In this document: positions 51,960 through 61,473 of the stretch, one piece after another
Numbering within the stretch: position 1 is the stretch's first letter
How the letters are laid out: every line of letters starts with the position of its first letter
Assembly: GCF_009765735.1 (NCBI RefSeq)
Contig: NZ_LMUW01000005.1
Coordinates: 1 to 64,000, forward strand
Length of the DNA stretch: 64,000 nt
From: Xenophilus sp. L33
Lineage (GTDB): Bacteria > Pseudomonadota > Gammaproteobacteria > Burkholderiales > Burkholderiaceae_C
Direction: 5' to 3'
Notes under the pieces: generated by a model
The model's database searches: none
Told to the model about the DNA's origin: nothing
Seen by the model: only the letters and a program-made list of their open reading frames with translations
Position numbers and translations under genes: made by a program

Positions 51960-53201
51960 ATGCGTTTCACACTCAAACTTGCGGCCGCCGCCGTCCTCGC
52001 CGCCAGTGCCGCCGGCGCCTTCGCCCAGCAGGGCGAAACCGTGAAGATCGCCTGGCTCGATCCGCTGTCGGGCCTGATGGCCGCGGTGGGCACCAACCAG
52101 CTCAAGACCTTCCAGTTCCTGGCCGAGGAGTTCAACAAGAAGAACGCGGCCGGCGTGAAGTACGAAATCATCGGCATCGACAACAAGCTGAGCCCGCAGG
52201 AAACCACCAGCGCGCTGCGCTCGGCGATGGACCAGGGCGCGCGCTACGTGGTGCAGGGCAACGGCTCCGGCCCGGCGCTGGCGATCATCGACGCGATCGA
52301 CAAGAACAACGCCCGCAACCCGGGCAAGGAAGTGCTGTACGTCAACTACGCGGCGGTCGACCCCGACCTGACCAACAGCAAGTGCAGCTACTGGCACTTC
52401 CGCGTGGACGCCGATACCTCCATGAAGATGGAGGCGATGACCACCTACATGAAGGACCAGCCGGACATCAAGAAGGTCTACATCCTCGGCCAGAACTATT
52501 CGCACGGCATCCAGGTCGCCAAGTACGCCAAGGAAGACCTGGCGCGCAAGCGCCCGGACATCCAGATCGTCGGCGAGGACCTGCATCCGCTGGCCCAGGT
52601 GCGCGACTTCGCGCCCTACGTCGCCAAGATCAAGGCCTCCGGCGCCGACACCGTGATCACCGGCAACTGGGGTTCCGACCTGTCGCTGCTGATCAAGGCG
52701 GCGCAGGACGCGGGCCTGAACGACGTCAAGTTCTATACCTACTACGGCACCGTGAGCGGCACCCCGACCGCCATGGGCTCGGCCTCGGCCGGCAAGGTGT
52801 ACATGGTTGCCTACGGCCACTACAACATGGGCGGCGACATCCAGAAGCTGGGCCTGGACTTCAAGAACAAGTTCCATGAAGACATGTACACCCTGGCGGC
52901 GTACACCACCTTCGAGATGCTGAGCGACGCCTTCGCCAAGGCCCATTCGACCGATCCGGTCAAGGTGGCCGCGGTGCTGGAAGACATGCACTTCAAGAGC
53001 TTCAACGGCGACGTCGTGATGCGCAAGTCGGACCACCAGCTGCAGCAGGGTCTGTACGTGGCGCGCTGGGAGAAGGCCGGCGGCAAGTACCCGCTCGACG
53101 GCGAGAACACCGGCTACACCTTCGTGCCGGTCAAGTACTACGACCCCTTCGTCGCCAGCACGCCGACCACCTGCCAGATGAAGCGACCCAACGCGGGTTG
53201 A
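51960..53201 (+). CDS. Branched-chain amino-acid-type ABC transporter substrate-binding protein
   Basis: A periplasmic receptor of 413 residues with a Sec signal (ALA-rich, ending AGAFAQQ near residue 22) and a type I periplasmic-binding fold (VKIAWLDPLSGLMAAVGTNQLKTFQF..., GADTVITGNWGSDLSLLIKAAQDAG). The following permease and ATPase genes complete a LivJHMGF-type importer. The ligand could be branched-chain amino acids, amides or other small acids; the closeness to beta-oxidation genes leaves this open. An AGGAGA site precedes the ATG. Confidence 0.9.
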   Translation: MRFTLKLAAAAVLAASAAGAFAQQGETVKIAWLDPLSGLMAAVGTNQLKTFQFLAEEFNKKNAAGVKYEIIGIDNKLSPQETTSALRSAMDQGARYVVQGNGSGPALAIIDAIDKNNARNPGKEVLYVNYAAVDPDLTNSKCSYWHFRVDADTSMKMEAMTTYMKDQPDIKKVYILGQNYSHGIQVAKYAKEDLARKRPDIQIVGEDLHPLAQVRDFAPYVAKIKASGADTVITGNWGSDLSLLIKAAQDAGLNDVKFYTYYGTVSGTPTAMGSASAGKVYMVAYGHYNMGGDIQKLGLDFKNKFHEDMYTLAAYTTFEMLSDAFAKAHSTDPVKVAAVLEDMHFKSFNGDVVMRKSDHQLQQGLYVARWEKAGGKYPLDGENTGYTFVPVKYYDPFVASTPTTCQMKRPNAG

Positions 53202-53219
53202 TTCTTCTCCACCCGGTCG

Positions 53220-53249
53220 AGGCCCGACTTCAACACTCGGGCCTTTTTT
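53220..53249 (+). terminator. Terminator-like hairpin between the binding protein and first permease
   Basis: AGGCCCGA (53220-53227) pairs with TCGGGCCT (53237-53244), followed by TTTTTC. It stands within the operon, 19 bp after the receptor gene, so it likely thins transcription into the membrane components instead of ending the operon. Confidence 0.75.
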
Positions 53250-53274
53250 CTTTTCTCCCTGACCCCAAGGACCG

Positions 53275-54228
53275 ATGAACGTCGAATTCTTCGCCATCTC
53301 GCTGTTGAACGGCGTCAGCTACGGGCTGCTGCTGTTCATGCTGAGCTCTGGCCTGACGCTGATCTTCAGCATGATGGGCGTGCTCAACTTCGCCCATACG
53401 AGCTTCTACATGCTGGGTGCCTACATCGCCTACACGCTGTCGGGCATCATCGGTTTCTGGCCGGCGCTGTTCATCGCGCCGATCCTGGTCGGGGCGCTGG
53501 GCGCCGGCTTCGAGCGCTACAGCCTGCGTCGCGTGCACAAGTTCGGCCACGTGCCCGAACTGCTGGTGACCTTCGGGCTGTCCTTCCTGATCCTGGAGAT
53601 CGTGCAGCTGGTCTGGGGCCGCTCGACCGTGCCCTACGGCCTGCCGCCGCTGCTGCAAGGCCCGCTCTTCACGATCTACGGCACGCAGTTCCCGCGCTCG
53701 CGTTCCTTCATCATGCTTGTCGCGATGGTGATGCTGGTGTCGGTCTGGCTGCTGCTCACGCGCACCCGCGTCGGCCTGGTGATCCAGGCGGCGCTCAAGA
53801 ACCCGGAGATGGTCGAAGCGCTCGGCCACAACGTGCCGCGCGTCTTCATGCTGGTCTTCGGCGGCGGCTGCGCGCTGGCCGGTTTGGCCGGCGTGGTCGG
53901 CGGCAATACCTACGTCACCGAGCCGGCGATGGCCGGTTCGGTCGGCTCGATCATCTTCGTGGTGGTGGTGGTCGGCGGCCTCGGATCGCTCGCCGGCGCC
54001 TTCCTGGCGTCGCTCCTGATCGGCATCATCCAGACCTTCGCGGTGGCGATGGACCAGTCGATGGCGACCGGCCTGAAGGCGCTCGGCATGACGGTCGGCG
54101 AGGGCACCTTCGGCTATCCGCTGCTCAACCTCACGATCTCGCAGGTGGCACCGATCCTTCCCTATCTCTTCCTCGTCCTGATCCTGATCTTCAGGCCCAA
54201 GGGCCTGCTCGGCACCCGCTCCGATTGA
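53275..54228 (+). CDS. livH: Branched-chain amino acid ABC transporter permease LivH
   Basis: An inner-membrane permease of 317 residues with about eight helices. Family blocks: SYGLLLFMLSSGLTLIFSMMGVLNFAH, MVEALGHNVPRVFMLVFGGGCALAGLAG and GGLGSLAGAFLASLLIG. Four bases separate it from livM. Confidence 0.94.
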   Translation: MNVEFFAISLLNGVSYGLLLFMLSSGLTLIFSMMGVLNFAHTSFYMLGAYIAYTLSGIIGFWPALFIAPILVGALGAGFERYSLRRVHKFGHVPELLVTFGLSFLILEIVQLVWGRSTVPYGLPPLLQGPLFTIYGTQFPRSRSFIMLVAMVMLVSVWLLLTRTRVGLVIQAALKNPEMVEALGHNVPRVFMLVFGGGCALAGLAGVVGGNTYVTEPAMAGSVGSIIFVVVVVGGLGSLAGAFLASLLIGIIQTFAVAMDQSMATGLKALGMTVGEGTFGYPLLNLTISQVAPILPYLFLVLILIFRPKGLLGTRSD

Positions 54229-54232
54229 CGCC

Positions 54233-55528
54233 ATGAGCACCACCATTGCACGCAAGAAGCCCTTCAACGTGGGGCGCCTGTTGACCTGGTCGCTGTTCGC
54301 GCTCGTCCTGATCGTCGCGCCGCTCCTGTTCAAGACCAGCCTCGCGCTGACGATGCTCTCGCAGATGGGCTACCTCATCATCATCTGCCTGAGCTACAAC
54401 ATCCTGCTCGGCCAGGGCGGCATGCTCAGCTTCGGGCATGCGGTCTACGTCGGCCTCGGCTCCTTCATCGCGATCCACGCGATGAACCTGGCCGGCAAGG
54501 AAGGCTGGCCGATCCCGCTGGTGACCATCCCGCTGGTCGGCGGCCTGGCCGGCATGTTCTTCGCGATCATCCTGGGCTTCGTCACGACCAAGAAGGCCGG
54601 CACCACCTTCGCCATGATCACGCTGGGCATCGGCGAACTGGTGGCCTCGATGGCGCTGATGTTCCCGGGTTTCTTCGGCGGCGAGGGCGGCATCACCACC
54701 GACCGGGTGTACGGCACGCCCTTCTTCGGCGCCACCTTCGGCCCGCAGATCCAGGTGTACTACCTGATCGCGGTCTACTGCTTCATCTGCACCGGACTCA
54801 TGTACGCCTTCACCGGCACGCCGCTCGGACGCATGCTGAACGCGGTGCGCGACAACCCGGAGCGGGTCGAGTTCATCGGCTACAACACCCAGCGGGTGCG
54901 CTACTTCGCCTTCATCATCGCCGGCTTCTTCGCCGGCATCGGCGGCGGCCTGGCGGCGATCAACTTCGAGATCGTCAACGCGGCCGACAGCCTGAACGCG
55001 GTGCGTTCGGGCAGCTACCTGCTGTTCACCTTCCTGGGCGGCGCGGTCTTCTTCTTCGGGCCGATGATCGGCGCGGTGCTGCTGGTGTTCGCCGCGGTGC
55101 TGCTGTCCGAACTGTCGAAGGCCTGGCAGCTCTACTTCGGCCTGGTCTTCGTCTTCATGGTGATGTTCGCCCCGGGCGGCATCGCCAGCCTGATCATGAT
55201 GAACCTGCGGGTGGCGCGCTTCGGCAAGTTCAACCGCTTCTGGGCCTTGTACGGCGGCCTGCTCGTCGCGGTGATCCCCGTGATCATCGGCGCCGCGGCG
55301 CTCATCGAGATGATCTATCACATCCAGCTCAATTCGGCGCTCGGGCCCAACCTCGATTTCATGCGCGTCTCGCTCGACACCTCGAGCGTCGCGAGCTGGG
55401 TCGGCGCGGCGGCGATCCTGGCGATCGGCCTGATGCTGCTCGAATTCGTGCGGCGCCGCTTCGTGCTGACATGGGGCCACGCACAGGAAGAAATCGAAGC
55501 CGAGATCAAGCGCAAGGAGACCGCATGA
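54233..55528 (+). CDS. livM: Branched-chain amino acid ABC transporter permease LivM, with C-terminal extension
   Basis: A permease of 431 residues with the LivM core (LSYNILLGQGGMLSFGHAVYVGLG, GRMLNAVRDNPERVEFIGYN). After the last core block (APGGIASLIMM, about residue 325) about 100 further residues carry two more hydrophobic helices (GGLLVAVIPVIIGAAALIEMI and WVGAAAILAIGLMLLEFV) and a charged tail. Typical LivM proteins end sooner. Its stop overlaps the livG start. Confidence 0.92.
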   Translation: MSTTIARKKPFNVGRLLTWSLFALVLIVAPLLFKTSLALTMLSQMGYLIIICLSYNILLGQGGMLSFGHAVYVGLGSFIAIHAMNLAGKEGWPIPLVTIPLVGGLAGMFFAIILGFVTTKKAGTTFAMITLGIGELVASMALMFPGFFGGEGGITTDRVYGTPFFGATFGPQIQVYYLIAVYCFICTGLMYAFTGTPLGRMLNAVRDNPERVEFIGYNTQRVRYFAFIIAGFFAGIGGGLAAINFEIVNAADSLNAVRSGSYLLFTFLGGAVFFFGPMIGAVLLVFAAVLLSELSKAWQLYFGLVFVFMVMFAPGGIASLIMMNLRVARFGKFNRFWALYGGLLVAVIPVIIGAAALIEMIYHIQLNSALGPNLDFMRVSLDTSSVASWVGAAAILAIGLMLLEFVRRRFVLTWGHAQEEIEAEIKRKETA

Positions 55529-56307
55529 GCACCGCAGGCAAGTACGCGCTGGAACTCAACGGCCTGCGCAAGAACTTCGGCAAGACCGAGATCATCCGCG
55601 GCATCGACCTGAAGGTCGAGGCGGGCGACCGCGTCGCGATCATCGGGCCGAACGGCGCCGGCAAGTCGACGCTCTTCAACCTCATCAGCGGGCGCCTGGC
55701 GCCCACCAGCGGCGAGGTGCTGCTGCACGGCGAGCGCATCGACGGCAAGCGGCCCTACGAGATCAACCGCCTGGGCCTGGCGCGCAGCTTCCAGATCACC
55801 AACATCTTCCCGAAGCTGAGCGTGTTCGAGAACCTGCGCTGCGGCGTGCTGTGGAGCCTCGGCTACCGCTACACCTTCCTGCGCTTCCTGGCCAACCTGC
55901 ACGACGCCAACGAGCGCACCGAGGAGCTGATGCAGCAGGTCGGCCTGGCACGCAAGCGCGACGTGCATGCGGTCAACCTCACCTACGCCGAGCAACGCGC
56001 GCTGGAGATCGGCGTCACCATCGCCGGCGGCGCCAGCGTGATCCTGCTGGACGAACCGACCGCCGGCATGAGCACCACCGAGACCGCGCACTTCATCGCG
56101 CTGATCAAGCAGGTGACCACCGGCAAGACGCTGCTGACCGTCGAGCACGACATGGGCGTGGTCTTCGGCCTGGCCGACAAGATCGCGGTGGTGGTCTACG
56201 GCGAGGTAATCGCCTTCGACACGCCGGCGGCCGTTCGGGCCAACGCACGGGTGCAGGAAGCCTACCTGGGCTCGTCCGTCGCCGATGCGCAGGGCGCAGG
56301 ACACTGA
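55525..56307 (+). CDS. livG: Branched-chain amino acid ABC transporter ATP-binding protein LivG
   Basis: An ATPase of 260 residues: Walker A GPNGAGKST, Walker B VILLDEPTAGMS and the H-loop VEHDMG are intact; the signature region reads LTYAEQR where many LivG proteins have LSYGQQR. The start ATG 55525 overlaps livM (ATGA). Pairs with LivF. Confidence 0.94.
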   Translation: MSTAGKYALELNGLRKNFGKTEIIRGIDLKVEAGDRVAIIGPNGAGKSTLFNLISGRLAPTSGEVLLHGERIDGKRPYEINRLGLARSFQITNIFPKLSVFENLRCGVLWSLGYRYTFLRFLANLHDANERTEELMQQVGLARKRDVHAVNLTYAEQRALEIGVTIAGGASVILLDEPTAGMSTTETAHFIALIKQVTTGKTLLTVEHDMGVVFGLADKIAVVVYGEVIAFDTPAAVRANARVQEAYLGSSVADAQGAGH

Positions 56308-56309
56308 AC

Positions 56310-57005
56310 ATGCTGAAACTCCAAGACATCCACGCCTATTACGGCAAGAGCCATGTGTTGCATGGTGTTTCGTTCGAGGTCCATCCGGGCCAGATCGTCG
56401 CGCTGCTGGGCCGCAACGGCTCGGGCCGCTCGACCACCGCCAAGGCGATCATGGGCCTGGTGCATGCCGAAGGGAGCCTGCGCTGGAAGGAGCAGGACAT
56501 CCTGGCGCGCAAGGCCTACGAGATCGCCCACCTGGGCATCGGCTACGTGCCGGAGAACCGCGACATCTTCTCGAACCTCACGGTGCACCAGAACCTGCTG
56601 CTCGGGCAGAAGGGCAACGGCCGTGGCAGCCGCTGGAGCTTCGACGACATGTACCGCATGTTCCCGCGCCTGAAGGAGCGCCAGCACACCGAGGCCGGCG
56701 TGCTCTCGGGCGGCGAGCAGCAGATGCTCACCCTGTGCCGCACGCTGATGGGCGACCCCGACCTCATCATCATCGACGAGCCGACCGAAGGCCTCGCGCC
56801 CAAGATCGTCGAACTGGTGGGCGAGTATCTGCGCACGCTCAAGGACAAGGGCATCTCGGTGCTCCTGATCGAGCAGAAGCTGACGATCGCGATGCAGATC
56901 TCCGACCGCGCGCTGGTCATGGGCCACGGCAGCATCGTCTTCGACGGCACGCCCGACAGCCTTCGGGCGGATGCCTCTATCCGCAAGGAGTGGCTGGAGG
57001 TTTAA
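56310..57005 (+). CDS. livF: Branched-chain amino acid ABC transporter ATP-binding protein LivF, Walker A Lys replaced by Arg
   Basis: An ATPase of 231 residues. The signature LSGGEQQ, Walker B LIIIDEPTEGLAP and the switch region are normal, but Walker A reads GRNGSGRST (34-42) with Arg40 (codon CGC) where the phosphate-binding Lys is expected. LivG keeps its Lys, so the pair may have one weak site. I have some memory of the same GSGRST variant in related bacteria, so it may be conserved. It starts 2 bp after livG. Confidence 0.92.
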   Translation: MLKLQDIHAYYGKSHVLHGVSFEVHPGQIVALLGRNGSGRSTTAKAIMGLVHAEGSLRWKEQDILARKAYEIAHLGIGYVPENRDIFSNLTVHQNLLLGQKGNGRGSRWSFDDMYRMFPRLKERQHTEAGVLSGGEQQMLTLCRTLMGDPDLIIIDEPTEGLAPKIVELVGEYLRTLKDKGISVLLIEQKLTIAMQISDRALVMGHGSIVFDGTPDSLRADASIRKEWLEV

Positions 57006-57013
57006 TAGCCTCC

Positions 57014-57033
57014 GGCCCGGCTCCGGGCCTTGT
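57014..57033 (+). terminator. Hairpin after livF
   Basis: GGCCCGG (57014-57020) pairs with CCGGGCC (57023-57029) around CT, then TTGT. A weak intrinsic terminator closing the liv operon. Confidence 0.5.
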
Positions 57034-57087
57034 CCCGACAGCGACTGGAGCGGTTTCCCGTGTCGCATGAAACGCCTAGAATTTCCT

Positions 57088-57115
57088 GAAAAATAGTACG
57101 TCCGTGCTTTTTTTC
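57088..57115. promoter_or_regulatory. Imperfect palindrome upstream of the beta-oxidation operon
   Basis: GAAAAATAGTACG (57088-57100) and CGTGCTTTTTTTC (57103-57115) are inverted arms matching at 11 of 13 positions around TC, ending 30 bp before the fadB-type start. Size and core (ACG-N2-CGT) suit a TetR-family regulator such as those controlling fatty-acid degradation; regulator identity is inference. Confidence 0.55.
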
Positions 57116-57144
57116 AAACTTCTCCCATCCCAAAGGAACGCAGC

Positions 57145-59250
57145 ATGACGGCTGAATACAAAGTGCTCGGCGATGTCGCCGTGATCACCATGACCAACCC
57201 GCCGGTCAATGGTCTCGGCTTCTCGACCCGCGTCGGCATCACCGACGGCCTGGCCAAGGCGATCGACGACCCGGCCGTCAAGGCGATCGTCGTCACCGGC
57301 GCCGGCAAGGCCTTCTCCGGTGGCGCCGACATCAAGGAATTCGGCACGCCCAAGGCGCTGCAGGAACCGATCCTCTTGAGCGTCATCCTCGCGCTCGAGG
57401 CTTCCACCAAGCCGATCGTCGCCGCGATGCATTCGGTCGCCATGGGCGGCGGCCTCGAACTGGCGCTGGGCTGCCACTACCGCGTGGCCGCGCCGGGCAC
57501 CAGCATCGCGCTGCCCGAGGTCAAGCTGGGCCTCATTCCCGGCGCCGGCGGCACGCAGCGCCTGCCGCGCGTGCTGGGCGTGGAGACCGCGCTCAACATG
57601 ATCGTCAGCGGCGAAGCCGTGAAGAGCGAGTTGCTCGCCGCCGCGCCCGGCCAGAAGCTGTTCGACAAGCTGTCGGCCTCGGCCGAATCGCTGTTCGACG
57701 AAGCGGTCGAATTCGCCCGCTCGGTCGCCGGCAAGACCGGCGAGGCGCTGCCGCTGGTGCGCAACCTGCCTTGCAAGCATCCGCAGGGCGACGCCTACTT
57801 CCAGTTCGCCAAGAACATGGTCGCCGGCATGTCGAAGAACTACCCGGCGCCGCTGCAGTGCGTCGCCGCAGTGCAGGCCGCGACCCAGATGAAGTTCGAC
57901 GCCGGCATGGCCGAGGAGCGCCGCATCTTCACCTCGCTGATGTTCACGCCCGAATCGCTGGCCCTGCGCCACCTGTTCATGGCCGAGCGCGCGGCCTCGC
58001 GCATTCCGGACGTCGCCGACGACACGCCGCAGCGCGCGATCAAGTCGGTCGGCGTCATCGGCGCCGGCACCATGGGCGGTGGCATCTCGATGAACTTCCT
58101 GAATGCCGGCATCCCGGTGAAGATCCTCGAGATGAAGCAGGAGGCCCTCGACCGCGGCATCGCCACGATCAAGAAGAACTACGAGTCGCAGGTCAAGCGC
58201 GGCAAGCTGAAGCAGGACAAGTACGAGCAGCGCATGGCGCTGCTGTCGACCACGCTCGCCTACGACGACCTGAAGGACGCCGACCTGATCATCGAGGCGG
58301 TGTTCGAGGAACTGGGCGTCAAGGAGAAGGTCTTCAAGGAACTCGACCGGGTCGCCAAGAAGGGCGCCATCCTGGCGTCGAACACCTCCACGCTGGACGT
58401 CGACAAGATCGCCGCCTTCACCGAGCGTCCGCAGGACGTGGTCGGCATGCACTTCTTCAGCCCGGCCAACGTCATGAAGCTGCTCGAGGTGGTGCGCGGC
58501 AAGCTCACGGCCAAGGACGTGCTGGCCACGGTGATGACCGTCGCCAAGAAGATCAAGAAGACCGCGGTGGTCTCCGGCGTCTGCGACGGCTTCATCGGCA
58601 ACCGCATGATCGAGCAGTATTCGCGCCAGGCCGGCTTCCTGCTGGACGAGGGCGCGCTGCCGCAGCAGGTCGACAAGGCGATCGAGAAGTTCGGCTTCGC
58701 GATGGGCCCGTTCCGCATGGGCGACCTGGCCGGCAACGACATCGGCTGGGCGATCCGCAAGCGCCGCGCCACCGAGATCGCCGACATGAAGTACAGCCGC
58801 ACCGCCGACAAGCTGTGCGAGCTGGGCCGCTTCGGCCAGAAGACCGGCGCCGGCTGGTACGACTACCAGGCCGGCAAGCGCGACGCGATCCCGAGCAAGC
58901 TGGTCAACGACATGATCGAGAACCACCGCAAGGAATTGGGCATCACGCCGCGCAAGATCTCCGACGAGGAAATCGTGCAGCGGCTGGTCTATGCGCTGGT
59001 CAACGAAGGCGCCCACATCCTGGAAGACGGCATCGCCAGCAAGTCGGGCGACATCGACATGGTGTACCTGACCGGCTATGGCTTCCCGATCTGGCGCGGC
59101 GGCCCGATGCACTACGCGTCGCAGGTCGGCCTCTACAACGTGGCCGAGTCGATGAAGCGCTTCGCGAAGAACCCGCACGACGACGCCGCCTTCTGGAAGC
59201 CCGCCAAGCTCATCGAGCAGCTGGTGGCCGAAGGCAAGAGCTTCAGCTGA
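57145..59250 (+). CDS. Bifunctional enoyl-CoA hydratase / 3-hydroxyacyl-CoA dehydrogenase
   Basis: The 701-residue multifunctional beta-oxidation enzyme. N-terminal crotonase domain: [25 protein letters not shown] and [20 protein letters not shown] with the two catalytic Glu. Middle NAD-binding dehydrogenase: [19 protein letters not shown] and [19 protein letters not shown], then two C-terminal helical domains. It lacks the long FadB N-terminal spacing and resembles the monomeric peroxisome-like type. The thiolase gene follows by 34 bp. Confidence 0.94.
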   Translation: MTAEYKVLGDVAVITMTNPPVNGLGFSTRVGITDGLAKAIDDPAVKAIVVTGAGKAFSGGADIKEFGTPKALQEPILLSVILALEASTKPIVAAMHSVAMGGGLELALGCHYRVAAPGTSIALPEVKLGLIPGAGGTQRLPRVLGVETALNMIVSGEAVKSELLAAAPGQKLFDKLSASAESLFDEAVEFARSVAGKTGEALPLVRNLPCKHPQGDAYFQFAKNMVAGMSKNYPAPLQCVAAVQAATQMKFDAGMAEERRIFTSLMFTPESLALRHLFMAERAASRIPDVADDTPQRAIKSVGVIGAGTMGGGISMNFLNAGIPVKILEMKQEALDRGIATIKKNYESQVKRGKLKQDKYEQRMALLSTTLAYDDLKDADLIIEAVFEELGVKEKVFKELDRVAKKGAILASNTSTLDVDKIAAFTERPQDVVGMHFFSPANVMKLLEVVRGKLTAKDVLATVMTVAKKIKKTAVVSGVCDGFIGNRMIEQYSRQAGFLLDEGALPQQVDKAIEKFGFAMGPFRMGDLAGNDIGWAIRKRRATEIADMKYSRTADKLCELGRFGQKTGAGWYDYQAGKRDAIPSKLVNDMIENHRKELGITPRKISDEEIVQRLVYALVNEGAHILEDGIASKSGDIDMVYLTGYGFPIWRGGPMHYASQVGLYNVAESMKRFAKNPHDDAAFWKPAKLIEQLVAEGKSFS

Positions 59251-59284
59251 TCGACCGCAACCCCATCACAAGGAACCCCTCACC

Positions 59285-60460
59285 ATGACCAGCGCCGTCA
59301 TCGTCTCCACCGCCCGCACCCCGCTCGCCAAGAGCTGGAAGGGCGCCTTCAACATGACCCATGGCGCCACGCTCGGCGGCCACGCGGTCGAGCACGCGGT
59401 CAAGCGCGCCGGCATCGACCCGGCCACGGTCGACGACGTGATCATGGGCTGCGCCACGCCGGAAGGCGCGACCGGCTCCAACATCGCGCGCCAGATCGCG
59501 CTGCGCGCCGGCCTGCCGATCACGACCTCGGGCATGACGATCAACCGCTTCTGCTCCTCGGGCCTGCAGACCATCGCCACCGCGGCCCAGCGCATCATCG
59601 CGGGCGAGGGCGAGGTCTACGTCGCCGGCGGCGTCGAGAGCATCTCCTGCGTGCAGAACGAGGCCAACAAGCACATGCTGGCCGACCCGTGGCTGGTCAA
59701 GCACAAGCCCGAGATCTACTGGAACATGCTGCAGACCGCCGAGCAGGTCGCCAAGCGCTACGACATCAGCCGCGACGCGATGGACGAATACGGCGCCGCC
59801 AGCCAGCAGAAGGCCACCGCCGCGCTCGAGGCCGGCCGCTTCAAGGACGAGATCGCGCCGATCACCGTGCTGGCCGGCGTGGCCGATGCGGTGCTGGGCC
59901 TGCGCACCAAGGAAGTCACCGTCGAGAACGACGAAGGCATCCGCCCCGGCACCACCAAGGAAGGCATCAGCGGCATCCGCCCGGCGATCCCCGGCGGCGT
60001 GATCTCGGCCGGCAATGCCAGCCAGTTCTCCGACGGCGGCGGCGCCTGCGTGGTGGTCGACGAGAAGTACGCCGAGCAGAAGGGCCTGAAGCCGCTCGGC
60101 CGCTTCCTCGGCTTCGCGGTCGCGGGTTGCGAGCCCGACGAGATGGGCATCGGCCCGGTCTTCGCGATCCCGAAGGTGCTCAAGCGCCTGGGCCTGAAGA
60201 TCGGCGACATCGACCTCTGGGAACTGAACGAAGCCTTCGCGGTGCAGGTCATCTACTGCCGCGACAAGCTGGGCATCCCGGCCGACCGCCTGAACGTCGA
60301 CGGCGGCGCGATCGCGGTCGGCCATCCCTACGGCGTCAGCGGCCAGCGCCTGACCGGCCATGCGCTGATCGAAGGCAAGCGGCGCGGCGCCAAGAAGGTC
60401 GTGGTCACGATGTGCATCGGCGGCGGCATGGGTGCCGCGGGCGTCTTCGAAGTTCTTTGA
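59285..60460 (+). CDS. Acetyl-CoA C-acyltransferase (thiolase)
   Basis: Completes each beta-oxidation round by thiolysis. The 391-residue enzyme has the acylated Cys in NRFCSSG, a GHPYG histidine block and the C-terminal Cys in [11 protein letters not shown]. An AAGGAA ribosome-binding sequence precedes the ATG. Its last codons are shared with a 16-bp sequence repeated inside the next gene. The AT-richer islet begins right after its stop. Confidence 0.95.
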   Translation: MTSAVIVSTARTPLAKSWKGAFNMTHGATLGGHAVEHAVKRAGIDPATVDDVIMGCATPEGATGSNIARQIALRAGLPITTSGMTINRFCSSGLQTIATAAQRIIAGEGEVYVAGGVESISCVQNEANKHMLADPWLVKHKPEIYWNMLQTAEQVAKRYDISRDAMDEYGAASQQKATAALEAGRFKDEIAPITVLAGVADAVLGLRTKEVTVENDEGIRPGTTKEGISGIRPAIPGGVISAGNASQFSDGGGACVVVDEKYAEQKGLKPLGRFLGFAVAGCEPDEMGIGPVFAIPKVLKRLGLKIGDIDLWELNEAFAVQVIYCRDKLGIPADRLNVDGGAIAVGHPYGVSGQRLTGHALIEGKRRGAKKVVVTMCIGGGMGAAGVFEVL

Positions 60461-60468
60461 CCGGCGAG
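60453..60468 (+). repeat. 16-bp direct repeat, copy 1 (end of thiolase gene)
   Basis: TTCTTTGACCGGCGAG spans the thiolase stop codon. An identical copy is at 60718-60733, 265 bp downstream. Confidence 0.8.
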
Positions 60469-60600
60469 CAAGCCAACCTAAGAGTCAGAGGCTTAACGTA
60501 ACTGAGTTGGCCAAGTTCTCGCGCGCTAGCGAAACTGGATTCGCAGCATGTGATTCCGAGTTCGAAGCGTCAAATAAAAATAAAATTGCAGGGAGAAAAT

Positions 60601-61473
60601 ATGGGGAGAGAAAAACTTAAAACCCCGCTAATGAGAATTCGTTCGCAAGCGGCGAATTATGAAATTCACAAAGGAGGCGAGGTTGACCGCATCGAAAATG
60701 AAGATGTTCGCAAGCAATTCTTTGACCGGCGAGATGCAATTGAATTCTTGCGCGAAGGAACTCAGCCAAGTCAGAATATAAGTGACCTTCGCGCCGTTCT
60801 CGCGGGCATCGGAGAGAATGGGTTGCACTATTTTATGGACGAAGATGTTCTTGGTGCAACCGCGGACCGCATCTTGGCCGGCCAGTTGATCGTCCTGGAA
60901 GATCGCCCGCAGGAAAAAATTTGCCCAAGCATGTCCAACCACCAGTTCGCGGCAGAAATCATGGAAATCAAGAACGAAGCGATCGAGTTCATCAACGTTC
61001 GAATCAAAGATTTAGCCAAATGGGGAGAAACAGAGAAGCAGCGGGTTGCGCGCTGGTTCGGCGAGGACACGGAGCACACGCGCAATTTTCTATTGTCAGG
61101 GCTTAAGTCGTGCGTATCCGTTTTGAGCGGAATGACAGCAGCCAATTTTGTGCGCTACTCTCATCGAGCGATGCGAAACATCGGTTGCGTACCCTCTGGG
61201 AACAAAGCTGGATTGGCGGCGGAGGTCTGCGCTCCAGACATTCGGACTCACACCGTTGGCATTGGACTCGAGTTTTGTGACTTGCCGAAGAAGTCGTTTG
61301 GCAAAGATTCGAAGCTTAGCACTCTGATCCATGAAGTGACCCATTTCAGCGATACATTTGCTTCAAATGACACTGTTTACTATATGCGCCAGAGCTTAAA
61401 ATTGGCAGTTCAGCCAGATTTGGCTCGGCGCAATGCCGACAGCATCACCGGGTACGTGTTGTATGGCGACTAG
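60601..61473 (+). CDS. Putative M35-type (aspzincin) metallopeptidase, candidate secreted toxin/effector
   Basis: A 290-residue protein without a signal peptide. The C-terminal half looks like a lysine-specific metallo-endopeptidase domain. The zinc motif is H244-E-V-T-H248 in LIHEVTHFSD, and the aspzincin third ligand fits Asp257 in ASNDTVY, 13 residues after the first His, with Tyr260 three further on (GTxDxxY pattern). A RRNADS motif follows. The N-terminal 100 residues resemble nothing I know. The ATG at 60601 is chosen for the AGGGAG site just upstream; a GTG at 60550 is possible. It overlaps the next gene. An interbacterial effector role is inference. Confidence 0.75.
   Translation: MGREKLKTPLMRIRSQAANYEIHKGGEVDRIENEDVRKQFFDRRDAIEFLREGTQPSQNISDLRAVLAGIGENGLHYFMDEDVLGATADRILAGQLIVLEDRPQEKICPSMSNHQFAAEIMEIKNEAIEFINVRIKDLAKWGETEKQRVARWFGEDTEHTRNFLLSGLKSCVSVLSGMTAANFVRYSHRAMRNIGCVPSGNKAGLAAEVCAPDIRTHTVGIGLEFCDLPKKSFGKDSKLSTLIHEVTHFSDTFASNDTVYYMRQSLKLAVQPDLARRNADSITGYVLYGD
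60718..60733 (+). repeat. 16-bp direct repeat, copy 2 (inside the metallopeptidase gene)
   Basis: An exact copy of the sequence at 60453-60468, here read in frame as FFDRR of the metallopeptidase. Confidence 0.8.
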
